From NCBI GenBank assembly GCA_944391685.1, contig CALXUM010000002.1, positions 62,001-126,000 on the forward strand: DNA of 64,000 bases, read 5' to 3'. The notes under the pieces were generated by a model. That model saw nothing but the letters and a program-made list of their open reading frames with translations. It had not been told where the DNA came from and ran no database searches. This document shows, one piece after another, positions 1 through 8,022 of the stretch; within the stretch, counting starts at the first letter, position 1, and the number at the start of each line of letters is the position of its first letter. A program made the translations under genes and the position numbers. This stretch comes from an uncultured Alphaproteobacteria bacterium. GTDB lineage: Bacteria > Pseudomonadota > Alphaproteobacteria > RF32 > CAG-239.

Positions 1-1197
1 AAAGCTTGCTGGAAGTTCTTTGAAACTTTGCCTTATGTAAAACGTACCGAAGTTACCAAAAACTTGCCCAAGACCACTCAGATGATTCAACCTTTGTTTG
101 AGTTCTCTGGTGCTTGTGCCGGTTGTGGTGAAACTCCTTATGTTAAATTGTTGACTCAATTGTTTGGTGACCGCATGGTTGTTGCCAATGCCACCGGATG
201 TTCATCAATTTACTCCGGTAACTTGCCGACCACACCTTATGCCAAAGATGAAAAAGGTCATGGACCGGCTTGGGCAAACTCTTTGTTTGAAGACAATGCC
301 GAATTTGGTCTTGGCATGAGATTTTCAATTGATCAACAAACCGGTTTTGCCAAAACCTTGCTTGAAGGCTTAAAAGATAAAATCGGTGCTGATTTGGTTG
401 AAAAAATCTTAAACAACCCGCAATCTACCGATGTTGAAATTGATGCTCAACGCGATTTGGTAAAAGAATTACGTGCCAAATTATCAGGCATCAACAGTGA
501 AGAAGCCAAACATCTTGATAAATTGGCCGACTACCTGATTAAAAAATCCGTATGGATTTTAGGTGGTGATGGCTGGGCTTATGACATTGGCTTCGGTGGT
601 CTTGACCATGCTATTGCCTCTGGCAAAAACATCAACATTTTGGTAATGGATACCGGTGTATATTCCAATACTGGTGGTCAACAATCAAAAGCAACTCCGA
701 TGGGTGCATCTGCTAAGTTTGCCACTGCCGGAAAATCCTTACCTAAGAAAGATTTGGCTATGATTGCCATGTCTTACGGCAATGTTTATGTTGCTCAAGT
801 TGCCTTTGGTGCCAACGATTCGCAAGTTATCAAAGCCATGAACGAAGCAGAAGCTTATGATGGTCCGTCCATCATTATCGCCTACTCACACTGCATTGCT
901 CAAGGTTTCAACCTTGCTGATGGTCTAAACCACCAAAAAGCAGCTGTTGAATCAGGCTCATGGCCTTTGTATCGTTACAATCCGGAAAACATCAAAGAAG
1001 GCAAAGCTCCTCTGATGTTGGATTCAAAAGCCCCGACCAAACCTTTGGCCGAATACATGGCTAATGAAACCCGCTTCCAGATTGTTAACAAGCAAAATCC
1101 TGAACGTTATGAGACCTTGGTTAACAAAGCTCAAGAAAACGTTAATGAAAAACGTTCTTTGCTTGAACACATGTCTGAATTCAAAGTTGCCGAATAA
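1..1197 (+). CDS. nifJ: pyruvate:ferredoxin (flavodoxin) oxidoreductase, C-terminal part
   Basis: This is the last ~398 residues of pyruvate:ferredoxin oxidoreductase; frame 1 is open at the first base, so the gene starts upstream of the window. The enzyme oxidises pyruvate to acetyl-CoA and CO2 in the cytoplasm and reduces ferredoxin or flavodoxin. Visible here are the proximal [4Fe-4S] ligands (CAGC near base 115, a third Cys near base 199, a fourth in SHCIAQG near base 891) and the thiamine-pyrophosphate segment GDGWAYDIGFGGLDHA with DTGVYSNTGGQ. The rest of the cofactor set lies in the missing N-terminal part. With pta-ackA at 21.6-23.8 kb it indicates anaerobic acetate fermentation. A strong terminator follows the stop. 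Confidence 0.96.
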   Translation, partial: KACWKFFETLPYVKRTEVTKNLPKTTQMIQPLFEFSGACAGCGETPYVKLLTQLFGDRMVVANATGCSSIYSGNLPTTPYAKDEKGHGPAWANSLFEDNAEFGLGMRFSIDQQTGFAKTLLEGLKDKIGADLVEKILNNPQSTDVEIDAQRDLVKELRAKLSGINSEEAKHLDKLADYLIKKSVWILGGDGWAYDIGFGGLDHAIASGKNINILVMDTGVYSNTGGQQSKATPMGASAKFATAGKSLPKKDLAMIAMSYGNVYVAQVAFGANDSQVIKAMNEAEAYDGPSIIIAYSHCIAQGFNLADGLNHQKAAVESGSWPLYRYNPENIKEGKAPLMLDSKAPTKPLAEYMANETRFQIVNKQNPERYETLVNKAQENVNEKRSLLEHMSEFKVAE

Positions 1198-1213
1198 GCA
1201 ATTCTAAAAAAGC

Positions 1214-1250
1214 AAAAAAAACACCCTGACCTAAAATCAGGGTGTTTTTT
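1214..1250 (+). terminator. rho-independent terminator after PFOR
   Basis: An inverted repeat with arms ACACCCTGA and TCAGGGTGT is preceded by an A-run and followed by a T-run, starting about 17 nt after the PFOR stop. The A/T flanks would let it work in both directions. Confidence 0.9.
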
Positions 1251-1270
1251 CATATTTAGCATATTAATTA

Positions 1271-1300
1271 TTGACAAAATTTCCCAAAACGGATTAAACT
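1271..1300 (+). promoter_or_regulatory. sigma70-type promoter for the orphan gene at 1343
   Basis: A perfect -35 box TTGACA (1271-1276) is followed after 18 nt by TAAACT (1295-1300), which lies about 43 nt before the ATG. It sits just after the PFOR terminator, so the next gene appears to be an independent transcription unit. Confidence 0.55.
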
Positions 1301-1342
1301 ACTTATCAAACAAATATTATTAACTTTTATAATCTTACTATT

Positions 1343-2053
1343 ATGCATAACCTAAAACTTTACTTGGAAACTCCTGACGATTGCGTAGCCGTCAGCAGTT
1401 CAGAGGCGGATTTTTTCCTCTCCCAAGACATCAAAAAAAATACCGAATTACCAATTCCCGGTATTTTTTATCCTAAAGACAATGACGCATATGGAATTCT
1501 AATCTGGGCAAAACTGGCAAAGAAATACAATCGATGTATCCCAATATTTAAAGATAATGCAGACAATTTACGTAACCTGCAAATCAACGGAATATTTAAA
1601 CCTCTCGGGCATGAAAATATTATCTACGCCGGCTATGATTATTACATGTTCACGAATGAACCTAGACAAGGTCTCACCATCAACAAAATAGCCATCAACG
1701 GTGATGAAAATATTGCTAAAGCAATAGCCGAAATGAGAGGATATATCAACATGGACTTTGTTATCAGTAAACTATATCTCATAGGTAGAGTAAAAAAATA
1801 CCTAACGTCTATGTGGATAGGATACGGAGAAGATCAAAAAACCGGTGAAGCTACACTATTCTTCGCCCCAATATTCCCGGAAGATGTAAAAATCTTCCAA
1901 AAATATGATGTCAATGAAATTGCCAGAGAAGGCATGGACACCGGAGACTACTTCATTCACAATGATCATCTTTGGCAAATTGCCAAAGATGAAGATGGAT
2001 TTTATATCCATCAACCGTCTCCATATATGCGGATTTCGCATAAACAAAATTAA
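1343..2053 (+). CDS. hypothetical protein, 236 aa
   Basis: I do not recognise this family. The protein is soluble, with no signal peptide or membrane segment, and is rich in aromatic and charged residues. It has its own promoter (1271-1300) and terminator (2052-2078), so it looks monocistronic. Codon use and A+T content match the host neighbours, which argues against recent transfer. The start is the first ATG after the promoter; there is no strong Shine-Dalgarno sequence. Confidence 0.7.
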   Translation: MHNLKLYLETPDDCVAVSSSEADFFLSQDIKKNTELPIPGIFYPKDNDAYGILIWAKLAKKYNRCIPIFKDNADNLRNLQINGIFKPLGHENIIYAGYDYYMFTNEPRQGLTINKIAINGDENIAKAIAEMRGYINMDFVISKLYLIGRVKKYLTSMWIGYGEDQKTGEATLFFAPIFPEDVKIFQKYDVNEIAREGMDTGDYFIHNDHLWQIAKDEDGFYIHQPSPYMRISHKQN

Positions 2054-2078
2054 AAAGGGCTTTTTAAAGCCCTTTTTT
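2052..2078. terminator. bidirectional terminator between convergent genes
   Basis: Arms AAAAAGGGCTTT and AAAGCCCTTTTTT form a hairpin with T-runs on both strands. It lies between the + gene ending at 2053 and the - gene ending at 2088, and probably serves both. Confidence 0.88.
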
Positions 2079-2087
2079 AATTTTTAC

Positions 2088-2843
2088 CTACTCCAACCAA
2101 TACTCAATTGTTGAAACAACCCTGACTTTTTTATTAATTGACTGGCTTTCTGAGACATCAGATGCTTGCTCAAGCGGCAAAATAGAAAACACTCCTTGAC
2201 TGGCACGACGAATACGCCCCACCTTGCTATCCGAACTTTTTGCAAATTCGGCTGCAGCTGCAGCGGCATTTTGTGTCGCCTCTTGCAGCATTTGCGGTTT
2301 GATTTCATTCAACTTGGTAAAAATATATGAAACCGGAGAACCATATTGGCTTTCAAGAGAAATACCTTTTGCCACCAATTCTCCGTTGTTACGCAAAGCC
2401 TTATCAACCAAATCAACATTACCGGAACGAACTTTTATGCTCTGACTGACAATAAAACGTGAAGACATATCGGTATTATTACCACGATAAGGATTCGCCA
2501 ATAAATCATTGGTTTCCACCCTGCCCTCAATAACCTCTTCTTTATTAAAACCTTGCTTGCTCAAAAACTCATAAATAATGGCTCTTTGCGAGGCTATGTT
2601 TTGTTGAGCCGTTGCCAAATTATCCGATGTTACCACAAATTTGATATTCCAAATTGCCAAATCCGCCTTAACATCTTTTTCTGCCAAACCTTTAACCGTC
2701 ACAAAATTAGAATTAACTTTTGCCTGATAATAATACCAACCGGGAAAAAAGCCGGCTGCAAACAAGCCCAAAGCCACCACAATTGCTGCGGCAAACTTAC
2801 ATTTGCAACGGCAACCACCGTTTTTATCACATTCCGTCATCAT
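2088..2843 (-). CDS. SIMPL (DUF541) domain protein, membrane-anchored
   Basis: The protein has a short Cys-rich cytoplasmic N-terminus (CDKNGGCRCKCK), one membrane segment at about residues 16-38, then a periplasmic SIMPL/DUF541 domain beginning with the family-typical VTVKGLAEKDVKADLA. Family members are periplasmic or cell-surface proteins of poorly known biochemical role, some linked to oxidative stress. I chose the ATG at 2843 because GAGGA lies 6 nt upstream; an in-frame ATG at 2888 would add 15 residues without a ribosome site. The Cys-rich N-terminus before the membrane anchor is unusual and could bind a metal. Function remains inferred from the domain only. Confidence 0.85.
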   Translation of the reverse strand: MMTECDKNGGCRCKCKFAAAIVVALGLFAAGFFPGWYYYQAKVNSNFVTVKGLAEKDVKADLAIWNIKFVVTSDNLATAQQNIASQRAIIYEFLSKQGFNKEEVIEGRVETNDLLANPYRGNNTDMSSRFIVSQSIKVRSGNVDLVDKALRNNGELVAKGISLESQYGSPVSYIFTKLNEIKPQMLQEATQNAAAAAAEFAKSSDSKVGRIRRASQGVFSILPLEQASDVSESQSINKKVRVVSTIEYWLE

Positions 2844-2904
2844 AATTTTCCTCATCTGATGTTTATGTTGTTGGTATTTTTGCATCAAAAATCAAAAATG
2901 TAAA

Positions 2905-3234
2905 TCACTTATCATCATCACTTTCGTCTTCTTCCTCATCAGATGATGAAAACAATATATGCCACAACGGTTTGCGATACATCCACAAATTAAACAATCC
3001 CAAAACAACCGACACCATTCCAAACAAAAACAAAATATAATACCAATTAATTTGGTTGGCATCCATCATCACGTCTTGCCTGCTCAAACGCACAAACCCA
3101 ATGGCTATTGAGGTCACGATAAAAGATATAATAAAAGCTGAGGTCCAAATTTTATACTGCACATTTTTTTTGAGAAAAACCGCCGTAATAATATAAAAAA
3201 GCAAAAAAGCAAAAAATAAGTAAAGTTCCATCAT
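2905..3234 (-). CDS. small membrane protein with acidic tail
   Basis: This 109-residue protein has three predicted membrane helices (about residues 4-21, 31-48 and 66-88). It ends in a very acidic tail of Ser, Glu and Asp. I do not recognise the family. It lies 62 nt upstream of the SIMPL gene on the same strand and may be co-transcribed with it. Confidence 0.6.
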   Translation of the reverse strand: MMELYLFFAFLLFYIITAVFLKKNVQYKIWTSAFIISFIVTSIAIGFVRLSRQDVMMDANQINWYYILFLFGMVSVVLGLFNLWMYRKPLWHILFSSSDEEEDESDDDK

Positions 3235-3297
3235 TCTTCCTTTCTTTGGTTATTGTTTGCTTATGATATAAACACCCAAACCAAGAAAACAAGAGCA

Positions 3298-3343
3298 TAA
3301 AAAAAGCCTGTCTTTCTTATTTTAAGAAAAACAGGCTTCTTTT
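3298..3343. terminator. terminator downstream of the membrane protein at 3342
   Basis: AAGCCTGTCTTTCTTA pairs with TAAGAAAAACAGGCTT across a four-base loop, with A- and T-runs outside. It begins inside the last codon of the minus-strand gene ending at 3342. Confidence 0.8.
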
Positions 3344-3764
3344 ATTTGCGTATGGCATTAGCACATCCGTAGGTAAAGTACCCAAACCACTTTGCAGCGG
3401 TTATAAGGATAATTCCACCTATGACGGCGGAGAATATATTTACCGTCAGCAAATGGAGAACCCAATCACCAACAAAGTAAATAATTACTCCCACCAAGGC
3501 CACGCCGGCTATCGGAGCGATGAAGCGTATAGCGACAATAAAAAAGATAATAGCCGCTACCACGCACATTGGGTAACTCTTGCTTGCTGCCAAAGCTCCT
3601 CCGATAAAAAAGAGAATAGCAACTACAAGCCCTGCTCCGATAATTATTCCTATTGTATTTAATAACAGCTTTTTAAAATCAACGATTCTAAGAGCTGCTA
3701 CCAAATAGTATGCATAAACACCGATTGCAGCGATTATGCATACAAGACATATAATATCTTTCAT
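3342..3764 (-). CDS. small multi-pass membrane protein
   Basis: About 140 residues, almost entirely hydrophobic, with roughly five membrane helices and small polar loops. No family is recognised. I chose the ATG at 3764; an in-frame TTG at 3773 would add three residues. No clear ribosome site is visible upstream of either. A terminator hairpin overlaps the stop codon. Confidence 0.6.
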   Translation of the reverse strand: MKDIICLVCIIAAIGVYAYYLVAALRIVDFKKLLLNTIGIIIGAGLVVAILFFIGGALAASKSYPMCVVAAIIFFIVAIRFIAPIAGVALVGVIIYFVGDWVLHLLTVNIFSAVIGGIILITAAKWFGYFTYGCANAIRK

Positions 3765-3831
3765 AATACACAAATTTAATTGTTTAACAGTCTGATTATA
3801 GCATATTTTTATGCTTGATTCCAGATAAAAA

Positions 3832-5583
3832 TTAATGGTTTTTCAACAGTGGCCATTTTCCGTTTGCCACCTCATTTAGAGTATTATTCTCCAAATTAAA
3901 CCTGATATTATAAATCCAATAATTGGCGGTGACTCGTTCAATATAAATTCTGGTTTCCGCTGAGGGAATAGCCTCAATAAACATCAACGGATCATCTTTA
4001 TATTTTGTTTTTTTCTGCCATTTAACCAAATTACCGGGGCCGGCGTTATAAGCAGTTATCATATAAAAAAGATTTCCCTCAATAAACGGCTTGCCTAACA
4101 GATATTCAATATATTTCTGCCCCAGCTCCAAATTATAATCAGCTCGCAGCAGTCGGCTTTTATCCCTCTTATCTCTGATATCTTTGGTGATGTGATAAGC
4201 AGTATTAGGCATCAGCTGCATCAGGCCATGAGCTCCTGCCGGACTTTTGGCATCAACTTTAAATGCCGATTCCTGCCTGACCATTCCCAAAACCAAAGCT
4301 TTATCAACTTTCCAGCCGCTTTTGGGGAACCAAACCGGAATTGGGTAGGCAAAGCTGTCATATTTATTTTGCGGAGCTGACTTTTTGTTTTGATTAATGG
4401 CGTAAATAACCAGCGAGTGCATTTGATATTGATTAGCCATAAAAATAACCGCCTCTTTTTGCTTATCGTTCATTTGCTCATAACCGTAACGCAACTCCTG
4501 CTCCGCCAATTTTTTCTGTTTGGCGTTAATTAAGATAATTGCTCTCCTGATATAAGGCGATGCAAGCAGTTCATAAACATATTCACCGGAACCGAAGTCA
4601 TTCAAATAAGCTTTGGCCTCCCAGTTATAATCAGGCTTTAGGCCTAATTTTTTGGCAGCCAAAATTCCATAAAACGTGTGCATATATTTGGCGGCATAAG
4701 TCAGCATTTGCCTTGCTTTGGCTTTATCTCCCAGTTTCATATAAGCTCTGTAAGCCCAATACCCGCCGGCAGCCACCAACCATTTATCAGAATTTGATGA
4801 CTTGCCCAATCTTGAAAAATATAATGCCGAGCTTTTATAATCTCCCAAACGCCAAGCTGACAACCCTGCCACCCATGCCGCTGTCCCTGAAGTTCTTCTG
4901 CGTGCGGCTTTAGTTGCCCACTGCCAGGCCAACTTATCATAATTGTCAACAAAATATTTTTGAGCAAGTTTGGCTGCCATATCGTCCCAATATTTATCAG
5001 GGGCTAACTTCCTAAACTTTTTCTGTTCCAAAATCAAACGTGCCCGTTTGGTCTTGCCCTGATTAATATAGCGTCTGAACTTTGCCACCTCTTTTTGCAA
5101 ATAAAGCTGATTTGCTTTGCTTAATTTAGCAATATCTTTATTATCCCAACCATAAATCAACGGAGGATCAAACTGAGAAGAAAATAACTCTTTAGCTTGT
5201 TTTTTATCTTTGCGAAGAGCTAACCTATATAATCTCTTGGCCTGCGGATGATCGGCATAATTTTGCAACCAGTCTTTAAGCTCGGCAAAGGAAGTTTTGT
5301 AATCTTTATGCAAATATTTTTCAGCCAAAACATTGCCTAAGAGAATGTTGTTTTCAAGCTTTTTTTGCAACTTTTCAGCTTTTGCAAAATCGCCGTCTTT
5401 GATTTCATTGAAAATACGCTCATAAAGCCTGACATCACTTCGGCTAACCAACAAATAATCAAGTATTTTATTATAAGATGAAGAGTTAATAACTTTGGGC
5501 AGATTTTCGGCAGCCAAGCAACTACTGCCCCAGCCTAACAATAATACCAATATTGCCAGTAGTTTTCTCAACTTTAGGCTCAC
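3832..5583 (-). CDS. slt: soluble lytic murein transglycosylase
   Basis: Lytic transglycosylases cleave the MurNAc-GlcNAc bond of peptidoglycan in the periplasm and leave 1,6-anhydroMurNAc ends. The 583-residue protein starts with a signal peptide ending near CLAAE. A long superhelical region like the Slt70 U-domain follows (about residues 30-400). The GEWL-like catalytic domain (about 430-560) has the catalytic Glu in VRQESAF, then GAHGLMQLMPNTA and ITAYNAGPGN. The length fits the Slt family. The start ATG overlaps by 4 bp the stop of the upstream secreted-protein gene, so translation is likely coupled. This places it as the last gene of a three-gene operon. Confidence 0.93.
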   Translation of the reverse strand: MSLKLRKLLAILVLLLGWGSSCLAAENLPKVINSSSYNKILDYLLVSRSDVRLYERIFNEIKDGDFAKAEKLQKKLENNILLGNVLAEKYLHKDYKTSFAELKDWLQNYADHPQAKRLYRLALRKDKKQAKELFSSQFDPPLIYGWDNKDIAKLSKANQLYLQKEVAKFRRYINQGKTKRARLILEQKKFRKLAPDKYWDDMAAKLAQKYFVDNYDKLAWQWATKAARRRTSGTAAWVAGLSAWRLGDYKSSALYFSRLGKSSNSDKWLVAAGGYWAYRAYMKLGDKAKARQMLTYAAKYMHTFYGILAAKKLGLKPDYNWEAKAYLNDFGSGEYVYELLASPYIRRAIILINAKQKKLAEQELRYGYEQMNDKQKEAVIFMANQYQMHSLVIYAINQNKKSAPQNKYDSFAYPIPVWFPKSGWKVDKALVLGMVRQESAFKVDAKSPAGAHGLMQLMPNTAYHITKDIRDKRDKSRLLRADYNLELGQKYIEYLLGKPFIEGNLFYMITAYNAGPGNLVKWQKKTKYKDDPLMFIEAIPSAETRIYIERVTANYWIYNIRFNLENNTLNEVANGKWPLLKNH

Positions 5584-6257
5584 TTTGTTTCGCTAAGCCA
5601 AACAATTCTGTTGGCACATTCAGCAGAACTAAACCCCTTTACTCGGCAACGATTAACTATAATATTCGGCATTTTATCCATGGTATAACAACCATCACCT
5701 ATGAGAGTGTAATTATAATAAGTTGGAGTATTTGGCATTACATTGGCAAAAGATATTGCCGTACTTATCTCTGGCCAAACTAATTTGGCATCAAAACTAA
5801 TCAAACGACTATCAAGCGTACTCAAAATAAAAAAGCGAACATCACAAGTCGTCAAACCATTAATTGAACGAGCAATCCGAAAATTATCATAATACAGAAA
5901 AATTTTGGCAGCTACTTTTCCTTCACCATCATTATCAACCTCAAACACGGCAGCACCACCACGTTTTGTACCATCGTTTGTTTGACGACCAAGTTTTATA
6001 ATCTCTCCCGCAGGAATAAAAAACTCCCCATCTTTTAAATCTTCTTTTGATGGCTTTTGTGTTAATAAAGCATCACTTTCTTCCTGTTTTTGTTTACTAT
6101 CTTCAGTCTTCTGAGAAAAATCACCTAAAACAGCTTTAAGAGAAGCTCCTTTATTAACTTTCATCGTCTCATTTGATCCTAAAACCTGAGCATCAACATT
6201 AAAGACAAAAATTCCTGCAACAAAAAATCCGAATAAAAAACTTTTAACAAATTTCAC
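5580..6257 (-). CDS. secreted protein of unknown function (second gene of slt operon)
   Basis: 225 residues with a type I signal peptide (hydrophobic stretch about residues 4-20, likely cleavage after VDA). The mature part begins with a charged low-complexity region rich in Lys, Gln and Glu, then a beta-rich domain with four Cys (CDVRF, DGCYT, NRCRVK, AECANR) that could form disulfides. I do not recognise the family. It overlaps slt by 4 bp and directly follows another secreted protein, so the three are probably made together and act in the periplasm. Confidence 0.7.
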   Translation of the reverse strand: MKFVKSFLFGFFVAGIFVFNVDAQVLGSNETMKVNKGASLKAVLGDFSQKTEDSKQKQEESDALLTQKPSKEDLKDGEFFIPAGEIIKLGRQTNDGTKRGGAAVFEVDNDGEGKVAAKIFLYYDNFRIARSINGLTTCDVRFFILSTLDSRLISFDAKLVWPEISTAISFANVMPNTPTYYNYTLIGDGCYTMDKMPNIIVNRCRVKGFSSAECANRIVWLSETK

Positions 6258-7004
6258 TTAATTTTGCCCCTCAACAGATTGAGTTTCTTGTAATAAATTT
6301 TCTGCAGACACATCAACATCTTCTCTTGCGGCCAAAGGAATATTTTCAATGGTTTCCATTGTTAAATTATACAAATCCAAAACTTCTTTTTTCTTTGTAT
6401 TATTAATTCCTTCTTCCTGAGCTAACATTTGATCAGGGGATATCTCCTTAAATTCGGAATAATATTCCTCAGATTTTGGAGAAACAAAAATAAATACATT
6501 ATCACAACCTATTTTGTTTAAATTTTCATCAGAAGCAATATTACCACACTTAGTTACATTTACATTAACATCGTTCAATAACAAAAAACAACGATCTGTT
6601 ACCACTTTTGCTTTTAACGATACTTGTTGATGAGCCTTAATTGGAGGCAAGCGAAGATTTAAAGTAATATCCTTTGTATTATAAGAAGCAGTATTATATC
6701 TGGGAGTGTTTCGACGAGAAGTTCTTCTGGCCTCACGGGCATTCCTTTCCTCTTGATTTATAGCCTCTGCCACAACTTCATCAGCCCAAGATAGGGTTAA
6801 AGCAGCATTCGTAAGCTCAGATTCTGTCCGATTATAAAATGTTGCCCCCAATTCACAAGAAACAACTATTCCGTCGGCATTTTTTACCGGAACAATATCA
6901 TGTATTTTAAACAATACTCCTTCATCTGCAGCAGAGGCAACTCCTATATAAGAAGCAAATCCAATCCCTAAACAACGTGCTAATATTTTCTTCGCTTTAA
7001 TCAT
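6258..7004 (-). CDS. secreted protein of unknown function (first gene of slt operon)
   Basis: 248 residues with a signal peptide likely cleaved after VASA. The mature part looks like a beta-sandwich domain (about 28-175), interrupted by an Arg/Glu-rich insert of the ERNAREARRTSRRNTPR type. It has several Cys, and a Glu/Asn-rich C-terminal tail. No family is recognised. Its stop directly adjoins the start of the next secreted-protein gene (6257/6258), and slt follows. A periplasmic role near peptidoglycan is an inference from this context only. Confidence 0.7.
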   Translation of the reverse strand: MIKAKKILARCLGIGFASYIGVASAADEGVLFKIHDIVPVKNADGIVVSCELGATFYNRTESELTNAALTLSWADEVVAEAINQEERNAREARRTSRRNTPRYNTASYNTKDITLNLRLPPIKAHQQVSLKAKVVTDRCFLLLNDVNVNVTKCGNIASDENLNKIGCDNVFIFVSPKSEEYYSEFKEISPDQMLAQEEGINNTKKKEVLDLYNLTMETIENIPLAAREDVDVSAENLLQETQSVEGQN

Positions 7005-7096
7005 CGCTATTTCCTCGATTTTAATTAACTCTCATCAAACATAATAACTTTATTTTTACAAATTACCAACAAATAGTAAATCAATTGATAACATTG

Positions 7097-7864
7097 TTAA
7101 TTTTTTTGCTCTTTTAATTTTGAGCTTAATCGCAATAAATCATTCCAAGCCTTAGATTTTTGCCCCGGAGTACGCAAAAGATACGCCGGATGAAAACTTG
7201 CCAAAACCATAGCGTTAGTTCCGTTCGATTTTTCATATTCAAACCAATGTCCTCTAAGTTTAGAAATTGTTTCCGCCGTATTCAACAATGCATTGGCAGC
7301 ACTTCCTCCCAACATAAAAATAAAATCCGGATCTATAATATCAATTTGTTTTTTCAAAAAAGGCAAACATACCGCGATCTCGGAATCAAGCGGAGTACGA
7401 TTTCCTGGAGGACGCCATGGCAAAATATTTGTAATATAACAAGAATTTCTATCCAAGCCGATTGCTGCCAGCATTTTATCCAAAAGTTGGCCGCTCCTAC
7501 CTACAAACGGCACTCCTATTCTATCTTCATCAGCACCGGGAGCTTCCCCTACTAATACAATCTTAGCATGAGGATTTCCGTCTCCAAAGACAGTATTTGC
7601 AGCTGTCATTTTCAGAGAACATCCTTCAAAAGCTTCAACTTTTGCACGAAGTTCATCCAAAGTTTTTGCCTCTGCACAAATTTCTTTGGCGTTTTGATAT
7701 GCACTTCCCGTAGCTTGTGCGAGATTAGTTGTAGCTTGTCTTTGCATCACAGACGAAATTTGTTTTTGTTCTTTTAAAGAACAATCAGCCTCAAAAGCAA
7801 CGCTACCGCAAGTTTCATCAACTCCGGTCTCTAAATACCATTCTAAAATTTCTTTTAATGACAT
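7097..7864 (-). CDS. uracil-DNA glycosylase, family 4/5-like
   Basis: The enzyme removes uracil from DNA as the first step of base-excision repair. It has GEAPGADED followed by GVPFVGRSGQLLD, and HPAYLLR near the C-terminus, as in family-4 UDGs. By eye, only two of the four Fe-S cluster Cys of the thermophile enzymes are present: one in EGCSLKMTA and one in IAVCLPFL. The other two positions are Glu/Gly and Trp (LPWRPPGNR). The ATG at 7864 is preceded by AAAGAG; an upstream ATG at 7879 is possible. It is transcribed away from the TPR lipoprotein gene. Confidence 0.88.
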   Translation of the reverse strand: MSLKEILEWYLETGVDETCGSVAFEADCSLKEQKQISSVMQRQATTNLAQATGSAYQNAKEICAEAKTLDELRAKVEAFEGCSLKMTAANTVFGDGNPHAKIVLVGEAPGADEDRIGVPFVGRSGQLLDKMLAAIGLDRNSCYITNILPWRPPGNRTPLDSEIAVCLPFLKKQIDIIDPDFIFMLGGSAANALLNTAETISKLRGHWFEYEKSNGTNAMVLASFHPAYLLRTPGQKSKAWNDLLRLSSKLKEQKN

Positions 7865-7963
7865 TATCTCTTTCATCATATTTTCAAGTTATTCCAAATA
7901 TATCTTTTTGCAAGATAAAACATTTATTTACACAAATTAATAATATATTTATTTACCTATTGT

Positions 7964-7985
7964 ATGATTTTAAAAATCATATAAT
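7964..7985 (+). promoter_or_regulatory. perfect palindrome overlapping a -10 box before the TPR gene
   Basis: ATGATTTT-A-AAAATCAT (7964-7980) is a perfect 8-bp inverted repeat with a one-base centre. Its last base is the first base of TATAAT (7980-7985), which lies about 38 nt upstream of the TPR gene start. The position fits an operator for a dimeric regulator, but no regulator is identified, and A/T-rich palindromes also arise by chance. Confidence 0.35.
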
Positions 7986-8022
7986 ATATTTCATGTTTTT
8001 ATATTAAGGATTTTATTTACCT

